NCBI GenBank assembly: GCA_018067325.1
Contig: JAGPUU010000252.1
Location: forward strand, 1-13,593
Length of the DNA stretch: 13,593 nucleotides
Reading direction: 5' to 3'
DNA from: Amphritea sp.
Lineage (GTDB): Bacteria; Pseudomonadota; Gammaproteobacteria; Pseudomonadales; Balneatricaceae
A program made the position numbers and the translations under genes. Below, piece by piece: positions 6,696-13,593 of this stretch; position 1 is the first letter of the stretch; each line of letters begins with the position of its first letter. The notes beneath the pieces were generated by a model, which did no database searches, was not told where the DNA came from, and worked only from the letters and a program-made list of their open reading frames with translations.

Positions 6696-6775
6696 ATTCT
6701 TTACAAACGAATTATAAAGATACTATTGTTCTCTAATTAAGAATAAGTTTTAGGTGTGATTAGAGTGAACCGAGA

Positions 6776-7636
6776 ATGGAACTGATAGCGTTAAAAACCT
6801 TTGAAAAGGTAGCGAAAGAGGGGGGTGTTCTAGCGGCTGCCAAGCAACTGAATACAGTGCAGTCCAATGTTACGACCCGGATACAGCGGCTGGAAGAGGA
6901 GCTGGGAACTAAGCTGTTCTCCCGTAAAGGCCGAGGGTTGGAGTTGACCCGGCCAGGGAATATATTGCTGGAATACGCTGAACAGATATTGCAGCTGGAG
7001 CGCCAGGCCGGGGTAGCTGTTCGACTGTCAGAAAAAGGTGCTGCAGAGATAAAGATTGGAGCGATGGAGTCTTTTACCGCTACGCATCTGCCTCAGATGC
7101 TGGGTGCGCTGCGAGCGAGCTGTCCAAAACTTCAGCCCAGAGTTACGGCAGCCACGACTGCGGAGTTGGTCCGGTCGGTACTGGATCATCATATAGATTG
7201 CGCTTTTGTCGGTGGGCCTGTTGAGCATAAAGACCTGATTACTCTGGATGTGTTTCAACAGGAGCTGGTGCTGGTGCAGCCCCGAAACCTCGAACCTTCT
7301 GATAACCTGGTGCTGTTTCGCGAGGGCTGTACCTATCGTAACAAAGCACTGCAATGGTCTCGGGATTATCAGAGTAACCGCTTTGGATTGAGTGAACTTG
7401 GCACCCTGGAAGGGATACTGGGGTGTGTAGCTCAGGGGTTAGGTTTAACATTGATGCCCCGGAATGTGGTGGAACTGTCGATCTATAGGGATAGCTTGAA
7501 ATTTGAATCTTTACCGGATGAGATCGCAATAGTGCCGACGCAGTTTATTCAGCATCGCAGTACCCCCCGACTTAAAGTGATAGAAGGGCTGTTTGATTCG
7601 TTACGCTGGTTACCTGAGCGGGTGGTTGGAGCCTGA
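6776..7636 (+). CDS. LysR-family transcriptional regulator
   Basis: 286 residues, within the usual LTTR range. The N-terminal winged helix-turn-helix is FEKVAKEGGVLAAAKQLN followed by QSNVTTRIQRLEEELGTKLF (29-48), with the LTTR ending SRKGRGLELTRPG. The C-terminal two-lobed effector domain begins at about residue 88 (AAEIKIGAMES). Effectors of such regulators are small molecules; this one is unknown. By position it probably controls the divergent MFS transporter gene and itself. An unusual point is QSNVTTRI, where many LTTRs have QPAVSxxI; this variant occurs in a subset of the family. The start is supported by a GAG-type SD 5 bases upstream. Confidence 0.92.
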   Translation: MELIALKTFEKVAKEGGVLAAAKQLNTVQSNVTTRIQRLEEELGTKLFSRKGRGLELTRPGNILLEYAEQILQLERQAGVAVRLSEKGAAEIKIGAMESFTATHLPQMLGALRASCPKLQPRVTAATTAELVRSVLDHHIDCAFVGGPVEHKDLITLDVFQQELVLVQPRNLEPSDNLVLFREGCTYRNKALQWSRDYQSNRFGLSELGTLEGILGCVAQGLGLTLMPRNVVELSIYRDSLKFESLPDEIAIVPTQFIQHRSTPRLKVIEGLFDSLRWLPERVVGA

Positions 7637-7656
7637 GTTGAATTTATGGTTTGTAA

Positions 7657-7692
7657 CTCAAGGCTATAGCTCAAGGCTGATAGGGCTGATAG
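7657..7692. repeat. Short tandem repeat between convergent genes
   Basis: Three adjacent copies: CTCAAGGCTATAG (7657-7669), CTCAAGGCTGATAG (7670-7683) and the truncated GGCTGATAG (7684-7692). They fill most of the 57-base gap between the LysR and radD stop codons and probably arose by slippage. No intrinsic terminator is recognisable in this gap. Confidence 0.7.
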
Positions 7693-7693
7693 T

Positions 7694-9484
7694 TTAAAGC
7701 TGATTCGCTTTACGGTAGTTACCCTGGTAATCGAAGATTCTTTCCTGCACACGCCAGAACTGCCCAGACTTTCTCGCCACCACAAAGTCTGGGGCGGTAA
7801 ACTGGTCGATCACGGCCAATACTGCCTCCAGCGTCTTGAATACTTTAGGTTGGGTGCTCTGTTGAAAACGCCGCCCAAACAGGTCGTTGAAGCGCTTTCG
7901 TTGCTTTGGGTTTTGCATATCAAAGAGTTCGCTTAGCTCCTCGCCCTGTTCGTCGTGATATGTCACCTTTAGCTTTTGTTTGGTCTCAATCATTGACATG
8001 CCTGCACAGCGAATCACCCGTGCATCTTTCAGTTTAAGTGCCGCTTTAAGCTGATCATCAGGGTCGATAATAGCGTGGTCACACTGGTGACAGTTACGGG
8101 CGGCAATATCGTTTTCGGCATTACACTGTGGACACTCTTTAAAACGAAAGCGGAACTCACACTGAATTTTTTTATCCGGGGTTTTGCTGCCAGGTTTTTT
8201 AGAATCATTTTCGAGCATAACTGTTCCCTGGCAACGTCTGCCAAAGTGCTCCAGAATGTTCCCCTCTTCGTCGGTTTTACCCCAGAAAATATTGGCAAAT
8301 TCACAGGCGGGGCAGAACACCTGAACCGGCACGCTGCTGCTGTCCGGTTTGGGTTGTCCCACTTCCGGTGCAAAAAGATCGAAACCATTGCCGGCGTAGT
8401 CCATGACCAGGCAGTTCTGTTTGCCCTCTGCAAGCCTGAGCCCCCGACCGACTATCTGCTGAAACAGTGATACTGATTGGGTTGGTCTGAGGATAGCGAT
8501 AAAGTCGACATGGGGTGCATCAAAGCCGGTGGTGAGTACCGCAACATTGACCAGGTATTTGATTTTCTTCTGCTTAAACAGACGGATTAGCGTATCCCGT
8601 TCACTGTTTGCAGTGCTGCCGGTTATCAACACCGTTTCATGCGCGGGCAGATAACTACAAACCTCTTGGGCATGCTTAACAGTAGCAGCGAACACCATCA
8701 CCCCTTGGCGATTGGTGGCTAGCTCGATAATCTGCTCACAGATGGCCCGAGTGACTCTGGGGTGGCTGACCAGTAATTGATTAACTTCAGTTTCTGCATA
8801 GTTGCCGAAACGGTTAGGGTTCAGGGCCGAGAAATCATACTGGGCGATAGGTGCATCGATCATTGTTGGCGGAGTTAGAAACCCACGTTTAATCATGTAT
8901 TGCAGTGGCAACTCGTAGATACAGTGCTCAAAAGGCCGGGGCTCGCTACTGCGGCAAAAGCCCCGGTAATGGTAGCGGTAGATCCAACCCATCCCCATTC
9001 GATAGGGGGTTGCCGTTAAACCCAGAAGCTTAAGCTGAGGATTAAATTCTCTGAGCTGTGAGAAAATTTTCTGATACTGACTGTTTTCATCATCACTTAT
9101 TCGATGGCACTCATCGATAATAACCAGAGAGTGTTCGGTGGCGAAGTCCTGCAGATTGCGCGCAACTGACTGTACGCTGGCAAAGGTGACCTGGTGATGA
9201 CTCTGCTTTTGCTTAAGCCCTGCGGAATACAGCCCTCCCTCAAGGCCGTAACTGAGGTATTTATTGTGGTTCTGTTCAATCAGTTCTTTGACGTGGGCCA
9301 GCACCAGAATTTTGCGACGTGCCAGTTTTGCTAGCTCTGCAATGACCAGGCTTTTACCGGCACCCGTAGGCAAAACGATTACCGCAGGCTGATCGCTATT
9401 ACGAAAATGAGTCAGTGTTGCCTCGACCGCATCCTGCTGATAATCACGCAGTTTAAACACTGTCTGGAGCGATGATTCGGGCAT
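7694..9484 (-). CDS. radD: RadD (YejH) DNA repair helicase
   Basis: 596 residues, close to the 586 of E. coli RadD, and recognisably alike throughout. The superfamily 2 motifs are in order: QQDAVEATL at the Q motif, PTGAGKS (39-45, Walker A), DECH (124-127, motif II), TATP (157-160), [10 protein letters not shown] (318-327) and QIVGRGLRL (343-351, motif VI). A C-terminal zinc-binding region follows: CPAC (391-394), CPQC (451-454), CHQC (465-468). RadD acts with RecA and SSB in recombinational repair and in resolving strand-exchange intermediates; those roles are known from E. coli. The ATG is preceded by AGAAG. It is the only gene in its transcript here and is divergent from mscS with 192 bases between. 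Confidence 0.96.
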   Translation of the reverse strand: MPESSLQTVFKLRDYQQDAVEATLTHFRNSDQPAVIVLPTGAGKSLVIAELAKLARRKILVLAHVKELIEQNHNKYLSYGLEGGLYSAGLKQKQSHHQVTFASVQSVARNLQDFATEHSLVIIDECHRISDDENSQYQKIFSQLREFNPQLKLLGLTATPYRMGMGWIYRYHYRGFCRSSEPRPFEHCIYELPLQYMIKRGFLTPPTMIDAPIAQYDFSALNPNRFGNYAETEVNQLLVSHPRVTRAICEQIIELATNRQGVMVFAATVKHAQEVCSYLPAHETVLITGSTANSERDTLIRLFKQKKIKYLVNVAVLTTGFDAPHVDFIAILRPTQSVSLFQQIVGRGLRLAEGKQNCLVMDYAGNGFDLFAPEVGQPKPDSSSVPVQVFCPACEFANIFWGKTDEEGNILEHFGRRCQGTVMLENDSKKPGSKTPDKKIQCEFRFRFKECPQCNAENDIAARNCHQCDHAIIDPDDQLKAALKLKDARVIRCAGMSMIETKQKLKVTYHDEQGEELSELFDMQNPKQRKRFNDLFGRRFQQSTQPKVFKTLEAVLAVIDQFTAPDFVVARKSGQFWRVQERIFDYQGNYRKANQL

Positions 9485-9585
9485 TTTAAACTTCTGATTA
9501 AAGGGGGTATTAGGTTTAGGCTATTTTAACGTGAAAAATACTGTTTTAAATGGACTTTTTGACTATGCTTGTGTGATATTCACGG

Positions 9586-9651
9586 GCAGATGGTCGCTGC
9601 AGGACAGTTAATGTTCGTTTTCATGCAATTAGAGCCATCTGCAGAACAGTT
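9586..9651 (+). repeat. Direct and inverted repeats in the mscS leader
   Basis: CTGCAGGACAGTT (9597-9609) recurs as CTGCAGAACAGTT (9639-9651), one mismatch in 13, spaced exactly 42 bases apart, about four helical turns. Overlapping these, GCAGATGG (9586-9593) is inverted as CCATCTGC (9635-9642). They lie 25-90 bases before the mscS start and could be operator sites or a leader hairpin. A TTGACT (9559-9564) upstream has no clear partner -10. Confidence 0.5.
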
Positions 9652-9676
9652 TCTATGAGAAAAGGGGAAAAAATAA

Positions 9677-10486
9677 ATGGATATGTCATTCGTTGACGTT
9701 TACGTACTGCCATGGGCTATAAACATTGCACTGGCTGCTGCAATTTTTATTGTAGGTCGGATTGTTGCAAAGTTCTTAGTCAACATGCTGGGGAAAGTTC
9801 TTCGTAAAGGAGAGATGGAAGAGATACTGGTTAATTTTATCTCTTCAATTGCTAGTATGCTGCTGCTGTTGGTGGTAATTGTCGCGTCACTGGATCAGTT
9901 GGGTGTCGATACTACCTCAATGATCGCTCTGGTAGGTGCTGCAGGTTTGGCTATTGGTCTGGCGTTGCAAGGGTCTTTGCAGAACTTTGCTGCAGGTGTA
10001 ATGTTGATTGTCTTCCGTCCTTTCAAAGAAGGTGACTTTATTGAAGCGGCTGGCGTAAACGGTGTTGTTGAGCATATTAGTATCTTCAATACCATCATGC
10101 GCACCGGTGATAACAAAGAAGTTATCGTGCCAAACGGAAACATCTACAGTGGTGTTATTGTTAACTTCTCAGCACGTGATACCCGTCGTGTGGATATGGT
10201 ATTCGGTATTGGCTATAACGATGATCTGAAAAAAGCTAAAGCCCTGCTGGAAGAGATTGTTACCAGTGATGAACGTGTTCTGAAAGATCCGGCACCGGTT
10301 ATCGCTGTATCTGAGTTGGCTGATAGTAGTGTTAACTTCGTCGTACGTCCATGGGTTAACTCAGCGGACTACTGGGGTGTTATGTTTGATACCACTGAAA
10401 GCGTTAAACTGCGTTTCGATCAGGAAGGTATCTCTATCCCTTATCCACAGATGGATGTTCATCAGTACAAGCAAGAAAGCGAATAA
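9677..10486 (+). CDS. mscS: Small-conductance mechanosensitive channel
   Basis: 269 residues, similar to the 286 of E. coli MscS. Three N-terminal membrane helices lie at about residues 12-36, 55-75 and 84-114. The third has the Gly/Ala packing pattern GAAGLAIGLALQGSLQNFAAG, which forms the heptamer pore, followed by VFRPFKEGDFIE and the cytoplasmic beta domain (MRTGDNKEVIVPNGNIYSG) and alpha-beta domain (VDMVFGIGYNDDLKKAK). The channel opens under membrane tension to release solutes on hypo-osmotic shock. A strong, purine-rich SD (AAGGGG) lies 9 bases upstream of the start. The gene is monocistronic: it ends at a terminator 15 bases downstream and is convergent with the SLC5-STAC gene. Confidence 0.93.
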   Translation: MDMSFVDVYVLPWAINIALAAAIFIVGRIVAKFLVNMLGKVLRKGEMEEILVNFISSIASMLLLLVVIVASLDQLGVDTTSMIALVGAAGLAIGLALQGSLQNFAAGVMLIVFRPFKEGDFIEAAGVNGVVEHISIFNTIMRTGDNKEVIVPNGNIYSGVIVNFSARDTRRVDMVFGIGYNDDLKKAKALLEEIVTSDERVLKDPAPVIAVSELADSSVNFVVRPWVNSADYWGVMFDTTESVKLRFDQEGISIPYPQMDVHQYKQESE

Positions 10487-10500
10487 GCGCTTATGTAATT

Positions 10501-10533
10501 AAAAAACAGTCGCTTCTGCGGCTGTTTTTTTTT
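10501..10533. terminator. Bidirectional terminator between mscS and SLC5-STAC genes
   Basis: A-rich AAAAAACAGTCGC (10501-10513) pairs with GCGGCTGTTTTTT (10518-10530) across TTCT, with one G-U pair; T continues to 10533. On the minus strand the same stem is followed by six Ts, so it can stop both convergent transcripts. Confidence 0.93.
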
Positions 10534-10574
10534 AGCTTCCCACCTCTGATTTTTTTGTCCTGCCTTCCCGTATT

Positions 10575-12845
10575 TTATTTCGTTCCAGGATTCGGCTTGG
10601 CTTCCAGCTCTTGGTCTGTATCTGAGTCTAGCTTTGTTTCAGGGGCTTGGTTTTTTTCTATCTTCAGCGTGCTTTCAAACTTTAGTTTAAGCGTTTCATT
10701 TTCCTGTTGGATCTTTTGGGTTTCCAGACGATAGTGGAAGATCTCCTGATAGCGCGATTCTAGTTTTGCCTCTAGATCTTCAATTTGCTTATCCTGCATT
10801 TTAATTGTTTGTTCGTACTTCTTAATCTTTTTTTGCAGATTATTGATCAGGCCATAACTCTGGCTTCCCGTTTCGTTTTCGATAAGGTTTTCTTGTCCGG
10901 GAAGGTGTTGCTGATTTAATTCAATAACCAGATGGCTGTATAGCGCTTTAAGGTCGGTGGATTCACGGTTGTTATAGCGGATGTTGGTTTCCATCGCTTT
11001 GTGAGCACTGGCAGAACCGATTGATCCTGCTAACGCATGCTCTAGCATACGATGGAACTCAAGTAGCTCTAATATAGCGATATGACTCTTACCGGTTACT
11101 TGTAGATCTTCGGTAATACGGTCGAGGGCTTGTTTTGTTTTGTCGGCGCTTAAGTATCCTTCCAGTAGTGATTGAGCTTCATTGAGCTTGTCATCGAGAG
11201 AGATATATCGGTCCAGTCCGGTGGGGCGGGCTCGCTTGGTCGGGGCCGGGTTCATTGAGCAGAGAAACTCTGTGGCATGATGGCGTTCTGATTTCTGGGG
11301 GCTATAGAGCAGAGAACCGGTTATGTAAAAGCCGATGTTAGCTATTAGCGACCAGAAAACACTATGGGGTATCGACCCCAGACCTTCTAATCCGAAAAGA
11401 GCTTCCGGGTGCAATAATGCAATTCCGAACAAGCCCTCTTTCATTATCGAGTCAGAGATCCAGCCCTGATTAACCAGTGCCGGAATCATAAGGGTGAAAG
11501 TCCAGATGAGGAAGCCCGCCAATAAACCTGAAAGGGCTCCCATACTGTTACCCCGGCTCCAGAAGATTCCCCCAAGCAGGGCGGGGGAAAACTGCAGTAC
11601 CGCAACAAATGAGATAAGGCCAATGGCAACCAGAATATAAGAATCACTGAACTCGATGGCGAAACCGTAGCTACCCAATAAAATCAGTGCAGCCAGTAAC
11701 CAGCGAATCTGCAACAGGAAAGGCTTGAGAAATTTGCAGGCCGGCATTCTCTCTAGCATGGGTAGTATCAGGTGGTTGGATGCCATGGTCGAAAGGGTCA
11801 TGGTAGTGATGATGATCATTCCGGTAGCGGCTGAAAAGCCACCGATAAACGCCAACAGTGTCAGGCCATCATTTCCCGCCATTTGCGGTAACAAAAGTAC
11901 ATAGAAGTCTGCAGACTCTTCAGGAAGTCCCATCAAGAGGCCTCCTGCCGCGATAGGGACAACAAACAGGTTAATCAGAATCATATAGAGGGGCAGTACC
12001 CAGATTGCCGTTTTTATGTGCTGGTGGTTGGCATTTTCAACGACAGCGACATGGAACATTCGGGGTAGGTTCTGGATCGCAGCAAAGCTGAGGATGACGA
12101 GGGTTAGCCACATGGCTCCTGAATTTTCAGTACTGCTGATACTGATTACCCGCTCAAAACCCTGTTCAAAAAGACGCTTGGTAATATCATCAAAACCATC
12201 GAATAGAGTAAAACTGACGAACAGCCCTATTGAAATAAAGGCGACTATTTTTACCACACATTCGACTGCCAGCGCCGTCATCATTCCCTGATGGCGTTCA
12301 GTAGGGTCAAGCCGCCGCATACCAAACATAATGGTAAATGCGATCATAAAAAGGGTAATGAGAAGGCCAGACAGCCCCCAACCCATGGTTGAGCTTTCGT
12401 GGTCGGTAATTAGCTGAAATGAACTGACCACAGCCTTTAACTGGAGGGCAATATAGGGAAGAACACCGACCAGAGCGATCAGGGTGACCAGTGCAGCAAT
12501 GCTTTCAGAGCGGTTATATCGGGTGGAGATAAAGTCAGCGATGCTGGTGATGCGAAAGGTCTCTTTGGCAAAGACCATGCGTCGAAGGGTTATCCACCAG
12601 AAAACGATGCCTAGCATTGCTCCCAGATAGACACCTAAAAATAGCAGACCGGAACTTGCGGCAAAACCAACACTTCCATAGAAGGTCCAGGATGTATGGT
12701 AAACCGCCAGTGAAATACTATAGACCCATGGACTTTTGAATCCCTCACCGCGAACCGCTATACGTCGTTCAACCAGTTGTGCGATACCGAAGAGTACCGC
12801 CATATAGAGAGAGATGATGAGAATAACCGTAAGCGAGCTAAACAT
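10575..12845 (-). CDS. SLC5-like transporter with STAC-like domain and coiled coil, no kinase
   Basis: 756 residues. Residues 1-515 are a sodium/solute symporter (SLC5) domain with about thirteen hydrophobic segments; VYHTSWTFYGSVGFAASSG (48-66) and FRITSIADFISTRYNRSESI (97-116) resemble the transporter part of CbrA-type sensor kinases, and SAATGMIIITTMTLSTMASN (338-357) covers the region of the SLC5 sodium site. Residues about 545-645 look like the STAC domain that joins SLC5 to kinase in CbrA (HALAGSIGSASAHKAMET, 603-620). Then, instead of PAS and kinase domains, there is a coiled coil (about 664-730) and an acidic, proline-containing tail. No H-box or ATPase motifs are present, and the terminator and mscS follow directly, so no kinase is split off downstream. 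It may be a transporter or a sensor acting through a partner. AAGGATCAGGA supports the start; it has its own promoter. Confidence 0.87.
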   Translation of the reverse strand: MFSSLTVILIISLYMAVLFGIAQLVERRIAVRGEGFKSPWVYSISLAVYHTSWTFYGSVGFAASSGLLFLGVYLGAMLGIVFWWITLRRMVFAKETFRITSIADFISTRYNRSESIAALVTLIALVGVLPYIALQLKAVVSSFQLITDHESSTMGWGLSGLLITLFMIAFTIMFGMRRLDPTERHQGMMTALAVECVVKIVAFISIGLFVSFTLFDGFDDITKRLFEQGFERVISISSTENSGAMWLTLVILSFAAIQNLPRMFHVAVVENANHQHIKTAIWVLPLYMILINLFVVPIAAGGLLMGLPEESADFYVLLLPQMAGNDGLTLLAFIGGFSAATGMIIITTMTLSTMASNHLILPMLERMPACKFLKPFLLQIRWLLAALILLGSYGFAIEFSDSYILVAIGLISFVAVLQFSPALLGGIFWSRGNSMGALSGLLAGFLIWTFTLMIPALVNQGWISDSIMKEGLFGIALLHPEALFGLEGLGSIPHSVFWSLIANIGFYITGSLLYSPQKSERHHATEFLCSMNPAPTKRARPTGLDRYISLDDKLNEAQSLLEGYLSADKTKQALDRITEDLQVTGKSHIAILELLEFHRMLEHALAGSIGSASAHKAMETNIRYNNRESTDLKALYSHLVIELNQQHLPGQENLIENETGSQSYGLINNLQKKIKKYEQTIKMQDKQIEDLEAKLESRYQEIFHYRLETQKIQQENETLKLKFESTLKIEKNQAPETKLDSDTDQELEAKPNPGTK

Positions 12846-12887
12846 CCTGATCCTTACTTCAACAGCTAATTCATACGTGATAGTTAA

Positions 12888-12916
12888 GCTATAGCTGTCT
12901 TAGTTTATCAGGTCAA
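12888..12916 (-). promoter_or_regulatory. Sigma70-type promoter of the SLC5-STAC gene
   Basis: On the minus strand TTGACC (12916-12911) is followed after exactly 17 bases by TATAGC (12893-12888), about 43 bases before the ATG at 12845. The -35 is a 5/6 match and the -10 a 4/6 match. The -10 lies within the palindrome AGCTATAGCT, a possible operator. Confidence 0.6.
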
Positions 12917-12936
12917 TTAAAAGGATACCCAAAACC

Positions 12937-13224
12937 TTAGTCGGTAGGTGGCTGTTTTGATGAAAGCGAATCGGGCTTAGCGGGCTGTTGTGCTTCGTCG
13001 CTGCAACAAGGTGGGACCGGATCAAAACCTCCGGGGTGTCCTGGATGACACTTACCAATACGTTTGATCCCCAGCCAGCAACCTTTCAGAATACCGTGGG
13101 TTTCAATTGCTTCCAGGGTATAAGTGGAGCAGGTGGGATAAAACCGGCAGTTAGGTCCCAGGAATGGACTGATCAGGTATTGATAGATACGGATCAGAAA
13201 GATAAAGCAACGTCGTAGAATCAT
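12937..13224 (-). CDS. yidD: YidD membrane protein insertion efficiency factor
   Basis: 95 residues. The diagnostic pattern is complete: [20 protein letters not shown] (14-33), [21 protein letters not shown] (36-56) and [14 protein letters not shown] (58-71), with the conserved Cys26, Cys32 and Cys59. An N-terminal hydrophobic, basic stretch (residues 1-20) fits membrane association. YidD assists YidC in inserting membrane proteins. It normally sits in the rpmH-rnpA-yidD-yidC cluster near the origin; here it lies between a PhoH-family gene and the SLC5-STAC gene, so it is outside that cluster. The polar 24-residue tail after the core is variable in the family. The start fits the usual family N-terminus, although its SD is weak. 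A terminator separates it from the PhoH gene upstream. Confidence 0.95.
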   Translation of the reverse strand: MILRRCFIFLIRIYQYLISPFLGPNCRFYPTCSTYTLEAIETHGILKGCWLGIKRIGKCHPGHPGGFDPVPPCCSDEAQQPAKPDSLSSKQPPTD

Positions 13225-13276
13225 GGCTGCAGTTTAGCGCCTGCGACGTCGGATAAACAAGCAAAACTCGCAGAAG

Positions 13277-13304
13277 AAAAAAGCCGCTACAGGGTAGCGG
13301 CTTT
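13277..13304 (-). terminator. Intrinsic terminator of the PhoH-family gene
   Basis: On the minus strand an 11-bp perfect stem (AAAGCCGCTAC with GTAGCGGCTTT, 13304-13280) with a CCT loop is followed by TTTTTT (13282-13277) and more pyrimidines. It is about 20 bases after the PhoH stop codon and 53 bases before the yidD start, so yidD probably has its own promoter. Confidence 0.9.
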
Positions 13305-13325
13305 GAATCTGTTTCAGGATAGTTA

Positions 13326-13593
13326 TCAGAGGTGTTCTTCGGCGTATTCTGCCAGCCTTGAACGGAAGATGCCCTCTAAGTGGACTGTTGAAGAGCTTTC
13401 AAAGTCTTTAAACCGTTCAACCACGTAGGTCAGGCCTGAGGTCAGCGGGGTCAGATAGTTTGAGTCGATCTGAGCCAGGTTTCCCAGGCAGATCATCTTA
13501 CTGTCTTTACCGCAGCGGGTCAGAATGGTTTTCAACTGCTGTGGTGTCAGGTTTTGTGCCTCATCAATCAGTACGATGGCGTTCTGAATACTT
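13326..13593 (-). CDS. PhoH-family ATPase, C-terminal part; start off the right edge
   Basis: The reverse strand is open from the window edge to TGA at 13328-13326, giving 88 residues. They contain VLIDEAQNLTPQQLKTIL, the Walker B region of PhoH ATPases, then CGKDSKMICLGNLAQIDS, the next conserved strand with sensor-like ending, and SGLTYVVERF, a hallmark of the PIN-PhoH (PhoH2/YlaK) subfamily. PhoH2 proteins combine an RNA-cleaving PIN domain with an RNA-unwinding ATPase; whether a PIN domain is present cannot be seen because the N-terminal part, including Walker A, is outside the window. It is the first of three consecutive minus-strand genes with yidD and the SLC5-STAC gene, separated from yidD by a terminator. 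Confidence 0.88.
   Translation of the reverse strand, partial: SIQNAIVLIDEAQNLTPQQLKTILTRCGKDSKMICLGNLAQIDSNYLTPLTSGLTYVVERFKDFESSSTVHLEGIFRSRLAEYAEEHL

Noticed and set aside
7657..7692. Tandem repeats as the start of a CRISPR-like array
   Set aside because: Units of 9-14 bases adjoin with no spacers and only three copies; slippage explains them.
10534..10574. Possible remnant of a histidine kinase after the SLC5-STAC gene
   Set aside because: Only 41 bases separate the stop codon from the terminator, then mscS begins on the other strand; there is no room for kinase sequence.

Overview
The window is ordinary chromosomal DNA of a Gram-negative gammaproteobacterium. RadD, MscS, YidD, PhoH and a CbrA-like SLC5 protein all read like their gammaproteobacterial counterparts. 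The moderate GC content and the style of the proteins would fit a marine Oceanospirillales-type organism, but that placement is inference. I see no insertion sequence, prophage, CRISPR array, rRNA or tRNA.

Layout, left to right. A partial PilZ-domain (c-di-GMP receptor) gene runs off the left edge on the minus strand. Divergent from it is an exported metallo-beta-lactamase-fold protein (655-1626) whose HxHxDH zinc motif is replaced. A 565-base gap follows, holding a self-contained small unit: a candidate promoter, a 40-residue hydrophobic protein with a good Shine-Dalgarno (1784-1906) and a strong intrinsic terminator (1977-2001). Next is a tight three-gene operon: a MarR-GNAT fusion regulator, azlC and azlD, preceded by a perfect 24-bp palindrome that is probably the operator. 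This looks like an autoregulated amino-acid export module. A Prx5-type peroxiredoxin and a SUKH (SMI1/KNR4) protein follow and end at a shared terminator.

The middle holds a divergent pair, a YbfB/YjiJ-type MFS transporter (minus) and a LysR regulator (plus), with repeated elements between them that could be the LysR site. Convergent to the LysR gene is radD (YejH), a DNA-repair helicase. Divergent from radD is mscS, a mechanosensitive channel, whose leader contains an in-phase direct repeat.

The right end is all minus strand: a 756-residue SLC5-like transporter with a STAC-like segment and a C-terminal coiled coil but no histidine kinase; yidD; and the C-terminal end of a PhoH-family ATPase that runs off the edge. 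mscS and the SLC5-STAC gene share a bidirectional terminator.

The best candidates for something undescribed are the kinase-less SLC5-STAC-coiled-coil protein, the 40-residue hydrophobic protein in its own transcription unit, and the MarR-GNAT/AzlCD module with its palindrome.
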